A DNA stretch of 64,000 nucleotides from Bin87 sp965217175 (GTDB lineage: Bacteria; Chloroflexota; Dehalococcoidia; Lucifugimonadales; UBA3495). The notes beneath the pieces are model-generated. The model had not been told where the DNA came from. It saw nothing but the letters and a program-made list of their open reading frames with translations, and made no database searches. Location: contig OZ244251.1 in NCBI GenBank assembly GCA_965217175.1, positions 1,984,001 through 2,048,000 of the forward strand. The letters are read 5' to 3'. This document shows, piece after piece, positions 52,031 through 60,553 of the stretch (position 1 is the first letter of the stretch; every line of letters starts with the position of its first letter). The position numbers and the translations under genes were made by a program.

Positions 52031-53671
52031 ATGGCACAAATGACCGGCGGCCAGGCCGTGGTCCAATCCTTGAAGGCCCAGGGTGTCGACACCGTGTTCG
52101 GCATCATATCGGTACACACACTGGACCTGTTTGATGCGCTGTTCGAGTACCAGGAAGACGTGCGTTTCATCGGTGGTCGTCTGGAATTGGGCTGTGGATA
52201 CATGGCCGACGGCTATTCCCGCGCCACCGGCAAACCGGGCGTGCTGCTGACCAGCACCGGGCCCGGCGCTGCCGATTCCATGGGCGCGATGGGCGAGGCG
52301 TACTTCTCGGCGTCGTCCATCCTGCAGGTCACTACCAACGTGGAAACCGAGTTCATCGGCACCGGCAAGATGGCAACCCACGAGACCAAAGACCAGTTGG
52401 CCATGTTCGCCGCCGTAACCGACTGGAACGCTCAAATAGGCCAGATCGAATCCATACCAGACCACTTCGTGGAGGCATTTGTCCGTTTTAAGGAACGTCG
52501 ACCGAGGCCCATCGAGCTGGAAGTGCCCACCGACCTCCTGGGACAGCAGGCCGATGTCGAAGTCCTGCAACCCCGTCAACCCGACGTGCCACAGGGTGAT
52601 CCGGTGCAGGTCGAACGGGCCTGGAACCTGCTTCGCAATGCGAAACGTCCGGTTATTTTCCTCGGAGAAGAAATCCACACCACGGGTGGAGCTGAGGAGA
52701 TCGTCCGGTTGGCGGAGCGGCTGGGCGCACCGGTTGTAACGGGCGACGGCGCCAAGGGCACATTCCCCGAAAACCACCCGCTTTCCCTTGGTATGGCTCT
52801 TGGCAACCGGATCTGGGGCCAGAACCCGGTGTTGGATTGGATGGGAGATTGCGATGTCGCGCTGGTGTTGGGTAGCAATCTGCCCTACCGTTCCACCTCA
52901 GGCATCGGGCTGAAACTGCCCCCAACCGTAATTCACGTTCTGTTGGACGGCGATTACATCGGCAGGAACTACGAAACCCAGGTTCCGATCGCAGCCAATA
53001 GTGGAGCAGTAGTGCGCCAGTTCCTCAGCGCAGCCGGGGACACCGACATCAGTGTCGGCGATTCGTACGGTCGCGAGGTTGCCGAGCTGAAACACCGGAT
53101 ATACGACGGTCTGCAAGAGCAATGGGGCCCGGAATTACGCGCCTGGGAGTCGATCCGGTCCGTCATACCCGACGACACCATCTTTTCCCTGGACGCCACT
53201 GTACCCGCCAATCGTGCGGTGCGATGCCTGCAAATGAACCGTCCCCGCAGTTACATGTACCCCCACGGATGGGCTGGCCTTGGTTTCGGGTTTCCCGCGG
53301 CTATGGGCGCTAAAGTAGGGCGGCCGCAATCCCCGGTCATCTGCGTAACCGGTGACGGCGGCTTTCAGTACAACGCGCAGGAGTTGGGAACGGCCGTTCA
53401 ATACGGCATCAACCCCATCGTAATGGTCTTCAACGATAGCGCCTGGGGCGTACTCAAGGGCTACCAGAAGGATCGCGGCAGTCGCCAGATGGCCACCGAT
53501 CTGGTCAATCCTGATTTCATAAAGCTGTTTGATTCATACGGGATCGGTGGCACGAGGGTACACAACGTCAGTGAAACGACCCGCGCCGTGGAAGACGCGG
53601 TCCGGGCCGACCGTATTCACCTCATCGAGGTTGCAATGCCCGATGGATTCCCCGCTTTTTGTGGAGTTTAA
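52031..53671 (+). CDS. ThDP-dependent enzyme, acetolactate synthase-like
   Basis: The 546-residue protein is the third POX/ALS-family member of the window. The cofactor-activating glutamate is present in RLELGCGYMADGYSRA, where the usual His of HE is Leu. TGDGGFQYNAQEL and FNDSAWG bind the diphosphate. The opening FGIISVHTLDLFDALF differs from true acetolactate synthases. The substrate is unknown. CGGAGG precedes the ATG. It follows the E2 gene by about 90 bases on the same strand, and a methyltransferase starts 3 bases after its stop. Confidence 0.85.
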   Translation: MAQMTGGQAVVQSLKAQGVDTVFGIISVHTLDLFDALFEYQEDVRFIGGRLELGCGYMADGYSRATGKPGVLLTSTGPGAADSMGAMGEAYFSASSILQVTTNVETEFIGTGKMATHETKDQLAMFAAVTDWNAQIGQIESIPDHFVEAFVRFKERRPRPIELEVPTDLLGQQADVEVLQPRQPDVPQGDPVQVERAWNLLRNAKRPVIFLGEEIHTTGGAEEIVRLAERLGAPVVTGDGAKGTFPENHPLSLGMALGNRIWGQNPVLDWMGDCDVALVLGSNLPYRSTSGIGLKLPPTVIHVLLDGDYIGRNYETQVPIAANSGAVVRQFLSAAGDTDISVGDSYGREVAELKHRIYDGLQEQWGPELRAWESIRSVIPDDTIFSLDATVPANRAVRCLQMNRPRSYMYPHGWAGLGFGFPAAMGAKVGRPQSPVICVTGDGGFQYNAQELGTAVQYGINPIVMVFNDSAWGVLKGYQKDRGSRQMATDLVNPDFIKLFDSYGIGGTRVHNVSETTRAVEDAVRADRIHLIEVAMPDGFPAFCGV

Positions 53672-53674
53672 GGC

Positions 53675-54475
53675 ATGGCTACCGACCACCGTGATCACAC
53701 TGAAACCGTTCGCGAACAATTCCGGATCCAGTCGGGTCAGTTCGAGCAGCAGGTCGGTGGGCTGAGCAACAGCGCCATTGGTCCCTGGATTCTTGAAAAC
53801 CTGGGCCTCACCGGTCCTGAATCCGTGTTGGACGTGGCCACCGGAACTGGGTTGATGGCCCGCGATCTGGCTGGTCATGTGAAACACGTTACCGGCATAG
53901 ATGTAACCCCCGAGATGTTGCAGCAAGCCCGGGAGTTGGCGGCCCGCGCCGGAATACCCAACATTCACTTCGACGATGGCAATGCCACCGCCTTGCCCTA
54001 CGCCGATGATCAATTCGACATGGTGATCAGCCGTATCGCCGTCCACCATTTCGCCGAGCCCACCGTGGAGTTGGGCGAAATGCGCCGAGTATGCAAACCC
54101 GATGGCAAGGTGGTAATTGTTGACATAACCGCCTCCGACGACCCGAGCCTCGCCGACGCCCACAATCAACTCGAACGGCTGCGCGATCCGTCCCACACTA
54201 CCGCCTTCCCGATTTCTCAACTGCGAGACCTTGCCGGGCAATGTGCCTTGCGCGTGGCCCACTCCAGCGAGGCTGATGCTGCACGGGACCTCGACGAGTG
54301 GATGGACCTTACCGCGACTCCCCAGGATGTGCGCGACCACATCAATGCCGCGTTCGAGGCGGATTTGTCGGGCGGCGCTTCCACCGGAATGCGTGCCCAT
54401 CGCGAGGACGGCCGCGTGAAATTCATCCACCACTGGGTGGTGCTGGTGTGTGAACTCGACGGCTCCGGCCACTGA
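53675..54475 (+). CDS. Class I SAM-dependent methyltransferase (UbiE/Methyltransf_11 type)
   Basis: The 266-residue protein has motif I VLDVATGTGLMARDL, an acidic residue closing the second strand (TGIDVTPEML), DGNATALPYADDQFDMVISRIAVHHF and an AVHHFAEP post-motif as in UbiE-like C- or O-methyltransferases. The N-terminal REQFRIQSGQFEQQ is typical of the group. The acceptor is unknown. It starts 3 bases after the ThDP enzyme, so both genes are co-transcribed. Confidence 0.88.
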   Translation: MATDHRDHTETVREQFRIQSGQFEQQVGGLSNSAIGPWILENLGLTGPESVLDVATGTGLMARDLAGHVKHVTGIDVTPEMLQQARELAARAGIPNIHFDDGNATALPYADDQFDMVISRIAVHHFAEPTVELGEMRRVCKPDGKVVIVDITASDDPSLADAHNQLERLRDPSHTTAFPISQLRDLAGQCALRVAHSSEADAARDLDEWMDLTATPQDVRDHINAAFEADLSGGASTGMRAHREDGRVKFIHHWVVLVCELDGSGH

Positions 54476-54516
54476 ACTCCCCGAATCTGGCCAGCCCGTC
54501 CTCCGCCACTCCCGAA

Positions 54517-55944
54517 ATGGCCCAACGCCCTTCAAGACCTCCCGCAACTCAACGCCGGATTTACCCGTTATCGCCTCGCGACCTTACGGCGGAGCAGATC
54601 GCCGTAACCTTCGCCATGACGTCGCGGCGACCCGAACCCTTCGACGAAATCGCTCAGCAGGTTAGCGCCGAACGCGCCGCCGATTTCAATGAACGCTGGG
54701 TCGTCGGATACGGCCATGCCTCGGTGGCAGAGCACGCCATCGTGCATCTGGCCGTGGAAAACATCTCCCGTCTGGCGTGCGATGCCCTGGAAGACAATCG
54801 GCTGGCTTCCTTCACCGAAAAATCATCCCGTTATCAAATCATTGATAACGACAGTTTCTGGATACCGGATGAGCTCCTTCCCGAACCAGCCCTGCTCAAC
54901 GCCTACGTCGATGCGTGCCGCGCGCTTTTCAGCGGCTATCAGGGCCTGCTCGACGGTGTGATGCAATACCTGACAAACCGGTCGCCGCAACGTCAGAACG
55001 AACGGGATGGCGCGTATGCGATGCGACTGCGGCGTCTTGCCACCGATGCCTGCCGGGCAATCCTGCCGGCCTCTACCCTCACCAACGTGGGTGTAACCGC
55101 CAACGCCAGAACCCTCGAATATGCCATCACAAAACTGATGTCATCCGATTTGGTCGAGCAGCGGGGCATCGCGGAGCAGTTGAGGGATCAGGGCCGATTG
55201 ATAGCCCCAACTCTGGTCAAGTATGCCGATCAAAACGCCTATCTGGCGGAGCAACACCGCGCGGCAGTCAACGAGGAAATACCCCCAGGAATCGATGACG
55301 CAACATCGGTGCGGTTGCTGGACTATGACCGGGATGCTTACAAAAAACTATCCGCTGCATTGTTGTATCGACAGGGCGGCGCCTACGACTCAATAGCTTC
55401 CAGTGTGGACGCAATGGGTGAGCCTGAACAGCTGGCGGTGATCCAGCAGGCGGTCAGCGGCATTGGCCCCCACGACTCAGCGCCCCGCGAATTCGAGCTG
55501 GCCGGTTATACCTTTGAGTTCACCTTCGACTACGGCGCCATGCGAGAATTCCGACGCCATCGGATGCAAACGTACTTGTCCCAGCCCCTGACCATCGCTA
55601 ACGGGTACGACGTTCCCCCGCTGATTGAGGATGCGGGGATGCGCGGGGTGTTTGAACAGGCCGTGGCCTCAGCTGAGCGGGTGTTTGACCAACTGCCGCC
55701 CCCGGTGCGCCAATACCTGGTAACCCACGCCCACCGTCAACGTGTGCTGTCGAAGATGAGCCTTCGCGAGTGCTACCACCTGTTCACATTACGGTCATCC
55801 CGGCAAGCCCACGATTCAATTCGTCGACCCGTGCTTGAGGCCATGCGGCTTGCCGTCGGCCTGCAACCCGAGCTGTTCCGACACCTGCGCCTGCGCGACG
55901 CCCCAGACTGGTGGCCGTTCGCGCCAGAACCCGCCGGCGCCTAG
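54517..55944 (+). CDS. Tandem ThyX-like (FAD-dependent thymidylate synthase family) protein
   Basis: The 475-residue protein contains two ThyX-like domains. The first (about 20-260) has GHASVAEHAIVHLAVENISRL and FTEKSSRYQ, but the RHRxxS motif is replaced by EDNRLAS. The second (about 290-470) has FRRHRMQTYLSQ, but the following SxRY is missing. The combined halves could rebuild one active site. A normal ThyX is about 220-250 residues and makes dTMP from dUMP with folate and FAD. Whether this one is active, or a two-domain relative with another role, is uncertain. No thyA is in the window. Confidence 0.75.
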   Translation: MAQRPSRPPATQRRIYPLSPRDLTAEQIAVTFAMTSRRPEPFDEIAQQVSAERAADFNERWVVGYGHASVAEHAIVHLAVENISRLACDALEDNRLASFTEKSSRYQIIDNDSFWIPDELLPEPALLNAYVDACRALFSGYQGLLDGVMQYLTNRSPQRQNERDGAYAMRLRRLATDACRAILPASTLTNVGVTANARTLEYAITKLMSSDLVEQRGIAEQLRDQGRLIAPTLVKYADQNAYLAEQHRAAVNEEIPPGIDDATSVRLLDYDRDAYKKLSAALLYRQGGAYDSIASSVDAMGEPEQLAVIQQAVSGIGPHDSAPREFELAGYTFEFTFDYGAMREFRRHRMQTYLSQPLTIANGYDVPPLIEDAGMRGVFEQAVASAERVFDQLPPPVRQYLVTHAHRQRVLSKMSLRECYHLFTLRSSRQAHDSIRRPVLEAMRLAVGLQPELFRHLRLRDAPDWWPFAPEPAGA

Positions 55945-55977
55945 CCTACCCGCTCTACGGCCGGTGCAACCGGTAGC

Positions 55978-56136
55978 CTACGGGTCGGAGCAATCCCGCG
56001 TGTAACCGCAGTTCCTGCAAATGATCTTGCAGCTGCGTTCAAGCATCCTGGCTCCGCAGATTTCGCAGTCCAGCCCGTCGTCCCGCCCGGACGCCGGTTT
56101 TCGCGCAGGGGTAGGGTTGACCCGGTTGGTCAGCAT
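55978..56136 (-). CDS. Small zinc-ribbon protein
   Basis: The 52-residue protein has CEICGARM and, 16 residues on, CRNCGYTRDC, two CxxC knuckles that form a zinc ribbon. The ATG at 56136 has GAGGAGG at the right distance, which supports real translation despite the size. The function is unknown. It is downstream of the anti-sigma gene on the opposite side of the ThyX-like gene stop. Confidence 0.75.
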   Translation of the reverse strand: MLTNRVNPTPARKPASGRDDGLDCEICGARMLERSCKIICRNCGYTRDCSDP

Positions 56137-56171
56137 TACATCCTCCTCTACCTTTCCCAACCCGCGTGGAG

Positions 56172-57284
56172 TCAGTTTAGACCTGCGGGCGTCGGCGGTC
56201 CGCTGATTATGCGGGCGCTCAGGAACTTTTCGCCATTCGGTGCGGAGGGTCCGTGTCGCTCATCCGGCATCAGCGCAACTTCCCGGAATTCGTAGACCGA
56301 TTCGTCCAATTCCAATGATTTGACGCTGTTGCCGTCGTCCACGTTAACCACAATGCGGTCAACGAGAGTCTGTTTGTCGGCCCGCACCAGCCACACCTGG
56401 TATGAGTCTGCCGGCATTCCAGACACCATCAGCACTGCGTGCTGGCCGCTCTCGTCCACAATCAACACGCCCTTCGCTTCCGGTTCCGTGCCCATGGGAG
56501 AGGTCATCGGAAGCTTTTCCGTTTCCGGCTGCATCGCCAGCATGGTTGCTTCCATCACGTCCGCCATGTCCTGTTGAACCAGGTCCACCCGTTCCGATTC
56601 GCCGGGAATATTTCCTCTTGCCGACTCAGCAGTTGTCCCGGGACTGAAGCGATTGAGGATCGTGTTGATAGTCGCATCGTTCGACTGACGCCGAGCCCGG
56701 ATCTCTTCGAACTGCAATTCTGGCACGATGCCGTCGCCACTCGTGATGCTCGCCGTTACACCGGCATCTTCAGTTTGCCGCATGTCTGCGACTTGCGATC
56801 CTGCTGGTGCGGCCGCCGCTGCCCTTTCCGATACAACCTGCGTAGCGGCAGTCAATTGATCCAGTTCGCGATCCTGCGCCACTATCATCCCGATTGCGCC
56901 CGCCAGCAAAATACTCAACGCGGCAATTGACGTCGGCGCCAGCCACCTTCGGAGGCGTCGCGGCGACCAGCGGGCGTCTGCCGGAGGTAACGATCTGGAA
57001 GTGGATCGTCCAGTTTCAATTTCAGCGCTTCCCGGCCGTGTCGCCCCCGCCAGGACCCGCGATTTCAGCTTCTTGGGCAACTCCACTTCCGGAGCGCCCC
57101 CGGCGAGGCTGGCGGCGGTTTCCTGAAAACCGACCAACACTTCCTGGCAATGCAGACACTGCACCACGTGTTGAGCGACTTCCCGATACTCCACGCCGTC
57201 AAGGGCGTTGAGCGCAAAGGCTGCTAACTCCTCTTCCGGATGCTCGGGCGCACCATGCGCGTTGCTGAAATCTTCAGGCCACAT
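56172..57284 (-). CDS. Anti-sigma factor, RskA-like with zinc-finger ZAS domain
   Basis: The 370-residue protein has an N-terminal anti-sigma zinc motif H39-x3-C43-x2-C46, one membrane helix (about 115-137, APTSIAALSILLAGAIGMIVA) and an extracytoplasmic C-terminal RskA-like domain (about 270-365; HAVLMVSGMPADSYQVWLV). It would hold the ECF sigma factor at the membrane until a signal triggers cleavage. A linker of about 130 residues with several methionine-rich stretches separates the helix from the C-terminal domain. It overlaps the sigma gene stop by 11 bases. Confidence 0.9.
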   Translation of the reverse strand: MWPEDFSNAHGAPEHPEEELAAFALNALDGVEYREVAQHVVQCLHCQEVLVGFQETAASLAGGAPEVELPKKLKSRVLAGATRPGSAEIETGRSTSRSLPPADARWSPRRLRRWLAPTSIAALSILLAGAIGMIVAQDRELDQLTAATQVVSERAAAAAPAGSQVADMRQTEDAGVTASITSGDGIVPELQFEEIRARRQSNDATINTILNRFSPGTTAESARGNIPGESERVDLVQQDMADVMEATMLAMQPETEKLPMTSPMGTEPEAKGVLIVDESGQHAVLMVSGMPADSYQVWLVRADKQTLVDRIVVNVDDGNSVKSLELDESVYEFREVALMPDERHGPSAPNGEKFLSARIISGPPTPAGLN

Positions 57285-57852
57285 ATTCTTCCAGTGCTGC
57301 CTTCAATTTTTGCATGCCCAGCCGCATGCGTGTCTTGATGGTTCCCAATGGTTGATCCAGTAGTTTGGCGATCTCCGATTGACTGTATCCGTGCCAGGCG
57401 GACAGGTAGAGTGGCCGGCTTTGTTCCGGCGGCAATTCAGCCAACGCTGCTCGCAGCAGCCGGGCATTGTAACTCCGTTCCACCTGGAGCTCCACGCTGA
57501 GCGCTGGATCGGGTATTCGCGCCATTGCGTCGTCTTCGTCGGGCACCGTTGCGTCAAAGGTACGACGACGGGAACGATAGAGGTCCACGATTTTGTGATG
57601 CGCTACTGACATAATCCAGGTACTGGGCGCCGATTTCTCAGGCCGGTAGCTCGTGGACTTCAGCCATATATTGGCGAAAACGTCCTGCACCGCATCTTCA
57701 GCCAACCCCTGGTCTTTTAGTATCGACATCGCCAAAGAATAGATCCGTTGCGCGTACCGGTCGTATATCGCCTCAAGGGCCGATTCTACTCCAGCCGCGA
57801 TGTCCAGAATGTGCTGCGAGTCGTCGTTGCTCCGATGGTCTGTCACGGCCAC
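57274..57852 (-). CDS. ECF-family RNA polymerase sigma factor (SigK-like)
   Basis: The 192-residue protein has region 2 (YDRYAQRIYSLAMSIL, EDAVQDVFANIW, TWIMSVAHHKIVDLYR) and region 4 (LPPEQSRPLYLSAWHGYSQSEIAKLLDQPLGTIKTRMRLGMQKL), with no regions 1 or 3. It directs RNA polymerase to stress or envelope promoters. The start is a GTG at 57852 with GGTGGGG upstream. It is the first gene of the sigma/anti-sigma operon. Confidence 0.93.
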   Translation of the reverse strand: MAVTDHRSNDDSQHILDIAAGVESALEAIYDRYAQRIYSLAMSILKDQGLAEDAVQDVFANIWLKSTSYRPEKSAPSTWIMSVAHHKIVDLYRSRRRTFDATVPDEDDAMARIPDPALSVELQVERSYNARLLRAALAELPPEQSRPLYLSAWHGYSQSEIAKLLDQPLGTIKTRMRLGMQKLKAALEEYVA

Positions 57853-57929
57853 CCCACCTAATAACGCGGTCGTCTGTTTTCGCTTGGTTATTCAGCTTTA
57901 CGCCGGCGCTGCCGGATCGGATTCATTAA

Positions 57930-59282
57930 TCAGACTACTAAACTGTCGAAGATACTTTCCAGGTTGGGAAGATTCTCCAGCGACCAAATCAGTTCCAGCG
58001 CTTGCTCGCACTGCTGTTCAGTAATCGTGGGGCAAGCAAGCCGGTGAAACTTGGCGTCAACGTCGGCGTCGCTCAGCGGATTATTGCCGTGTCCCTTCGG
58101 GAAACTTGTGGACGCTATCTCAGTCTGTCCGTTGTGTTTGATGATCTCTATGTGGCAATTGTATTCAGACGGATACCGGTTCGTGAAATCCGGGTTCTCT
58201 TCGATCTTCATCTTGTTGATCACGGCACGCAGGCCCGGATCAGCGATGCGGTCTGCGGCGAACGTCGCCGGCGTAACCGCCCCGTCCCGCAAACCCACAG
58301 CGGTGAGGAACGGAATGCTGTGGTCGGCAGTTTCACGGGTCTTGGGGTCCCACTTTTCGGGTTCCGTAGAGGCGCTGCTCACCGCAGACTTGTAGGATTG
58401 AACCCTGATCGCCGCGATGTCGTCCACATGCACCCGATGGCTCAACTGGATCGCCAGATCTATCGGAGCCTGGGTGTGGATCTGTGACGGGTAGAACTTG
58501 AAAATGGTGTTGGAAATTCGGAACGGAACCTCGCCGCCACCCAATTCGGTAATTTCTACTGGAAAGCCAATGGCCCTTTCTTCCAGACCGTGCCGCCCTT
58601 CAAATGGTTCAAACGGCCCCGTCATTCCTTCTGCGGCCAACTGCGCGGCGAAAATCCCCGATCGGGTGGCTGCGGCAGCGGCGCATCCTTTCCACATCGA
58701 CAACTCGCCCATGCGCGTAACCCGCAGCGGAACATTGGGGACAGCCGCCAGCGAGATAGCGTTCCCCATTTGCTCTTCGTCGAGTCCCAGCACTTTCGCC
58801 GCGGCGCACGCCGCACCGATCACGCTGAATATGCCCTGATCCCACTGGTTGTCCGGCACCTGGTCCGCGATGCGGCAGAACACCTCGTAGGCCAGCGTTA
58901 TCGCCGTTATCACCGTTCGCCCGTCGGCGCCAACGCTGTCGGCTGCTGCCAGCGCCGCCGGAATCATGTCGCTGGGGTGCCCTCCGCCCGGTGAGAAGTA
59001 CGAATCGTTGCAGTCCAGGTACCGCACCATCACTCCGTTGGCGAACCCCGCCAAATCGAGAGACGAGTAATCGCTGGTACCTAGCACCCGGGACGGCGTG
59101 CCGCTGGTAACGTTGGTGGCCAGACGCCTCGCGATCTTCGACGGCTCGCTGAGATAACCCCCTACGGCGCATCCCAGAGTGTCTACCACCGTCCGCTTTA
59201 CCTGATGCACCACCGCCGACGGAATGTCTGCGTACGTGAGATTGCAGGCATAGGAACTTAGTTGCTCGGTAATCTGGTCCAT
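57930..59282 (-). CDS. MmgE/PrpD family protein
   Basis: The 450-residue protein matches the MmgE/PrpD family from the N-terminal SAVVHQVKRTVVDTLGCAVGGY to the late ENPDFTNRYPSEYNCHIEI. PrpD is 2-methylcitrate dehydratase; other members include iminodisuccinate epimerase and itaconate-related enzymes. No prpB or prpC is nearby, so methylcitrate is not supported. The ATG at 59282 follows AAAGGAA. Confidence 0.88.
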   Translation of the reverse strand: MDQITEQLSSYACNLTYADIPSAVVHQVKRTVVDTLGCAVGGYLSEPSKIARRLATNVTSGTPSRVLGTSDYSSLDLAGFANGVMVRYLDCNDSYFSPGGGHPSDMIPAALAAADSVGADGRTVITAITLAYEVFCRIADQVPDNQWDQGIFSVIGAACAAAKVLGLDEEQMGNAISLAAVPNVPLRVTRMGELSMWKGCAAAAATRSGIFAAQLAAEGMTGPFEPFEGRHGLEERAIGFPVEITELGGGEVPFRISNTIFKFYPSQIHTQAPIDLAIQLSHRVHVDDIAAIRVQSYKSAVSSASTEPEKWDPKTRETADHSIPFLTAVGLRDGAVTPATFAADRIADPGLRAVINKMKIEENPDFTNRYPSEYNCHIEIIKHNGQTEIASTSFPKGHGNNPLSDADVDAKFHRLACPTITEQQCEQALELIWSLENLPNLESIFDSLVV

Positions 59283-59366
59283 CTGATGCGTTTCCTTTGT
59301 CCGTTGTACGGTCCAACCGGCCCGAGATTTATGATCGCCGCCGGCCGTTGCCAATGGGCATTCACC

Positions 59367-59519
59367 TAGAGTGTGTTGACAAATACCGTCATTCCCGCGT
59401 ATGCGGGAATCCAGTGGCCGAAGTCGTTAACGCCGGTTCTGATTCTTTCACCTTAAGCTCTTTGGACTCCTGCGAAAGCAGGAGTGACGGGCTGTTCTGC
59501 TAATTGTCAACAGGCTCTA
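59367..59519. mobile_element. 153-bp MITE-like element with TAGAG...TGTTGACAA ends
   Basis: The left end TAGAGTGTGTTGACAA (59367-59382) is inverted at 59504-59519 with two mismatches. Both ends begin with TA, as in IS630/Tc1-type insertions at TA targets. Inside are two hairpins, TTCCCGCGTATGCGGGAA and ACTCCTGCGAAAGCAGGAGT. It has no coding capacity. Its right end overlaps the LLM gene: the terminal CTA on the plus strand is that gene's TAG stop. Confidence 0.8.
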
Positions 59520-60359
59520 ACGCAGCACGGCCTCTGCCATGCGTTCCAGTTGAGATGCCATTTCTTGCTCCGTGTCGCAATGCTCGGGCCGTACCACTAC
59601 CCGATCGGCGCCCGCGTTGAGAAGGTCTTGCACCAGCTGCCTCTCTGGCGCTTGGCCGTAAACCGAGATTGTCAGCGATTTGGGGTCGCGACCTCGGGCC
59701 ACTGCCAGCTCGTCCAGTTTACGTCGGCTGTCTTCTACCTCCGCCGCTGTGATGCGGTTGGGCATCCATCCGTCGCCCCAGGTGGCTACACGCTGTAAAA
59801 CGCGCTGCGCCAGACCTCCCAAAATCACCGGAGGGTGGGGTTCCTGCACCGGCTTCGGGTTACATTTCACCAGGGGAAAATCGTAGTAGGCGCCGTGGAA
59901 CTCAGCTTCTTCTTTCGTCCAGAGCTCTTTCATCACGGCTACCGCTTCGCGAGTTTGCGTCCACCGGTGGTCGAAATCACCCCCGAAAATCTCGGTCTCT
60001 TCCCGGTTCCAGCCAGCTCCGATTCCGAATAGAAACCTGCCTCCGCTGATCCGGTCGAGTGTGGCGATTTCCTTCGCCAGCATGAGCGGATTGCGCTCCG
60101 GGACCAGCGTGATACCCGTGCCCAGTTTAATGGTGCTGGTTGCCCCCGACGCCCGCGCCAGCGAGATATATGGATCGGCAAAATGCGCGTACGTCCACGG
60201 TATTTCGCCGCCCGACGGGAACTGGCTGGCGCTTTGCACCGGCAATATGGGATGCTCGGCGTACCAGATCGATTCGAAACCTAGGGATTCTGCTGTCCGG
60301 GCCATAAACGCCGGGTCCAGCGTATAAGCGGGCAGAGGTACCGAAGTGCCTACCGACAT
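59517..60359 (-). CDS. LLM-class (F420- or FMN-dependent) oxidoreductase
   Basis: The 280-residue TIM-barrel belongs to the luciferase-like monooxygenase superfamily, TIGR03619-like: ESLGFESIWYAEHPILP, TIKLGTGITLVPERNPLMLAKEIATLDRISGGRFLFGIGAGWNREE and the late GWMPNRI. Such proteins use F420 or FMN to oxidise or reduce varied substrates. In uncultured Chloroflexota they are often numerous. The ATG at 60359 has AAAGGAG upstream. The stop codon lies in the end of a MITE-like repeat. Confidence 0.9.
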   Translation of the reverse strand: MSVGTSVPLPAYTLDPAFMARTAESLGFESIWYAEHPILPVQSASQFPSGGEIPWTYAHFADPYISLARASGATSTIKLGTGITLVPERNPLMLAKEIATLDRISGGRFLFGIGAGWNREETEIFGGDFDHRWTQTREAVAVMKELWTKEEAEFHGAYYDFPLVKCNPKPVQEPHPPVILGGLAQRVLQRVATWGDGWMPNRITAAEVEDSRRKLDELAVARGRDPKSLTISVYGQAPERQLVQDLLNAGADRVVVRPEHCDTEQEMASQLERMAEAVLR

Positions 60360-60553
60360 AAGTGTTGCTCCTTTTTTAGTAGAGGCTTCCCGTGTTGCGG
60401 TTACAACACTTTCGATGCCATCGGAATGCCATGGCGCGCACCCTTCCATTGGACCTCGCGCCCCATCCTGGCATGTGATGTATCCATCATCAGGTTTTGG
60501 CAGAACCGTTCAGGACCGTACGACCTGGGCTCGGCAACATCAGGGTGTCGTAA

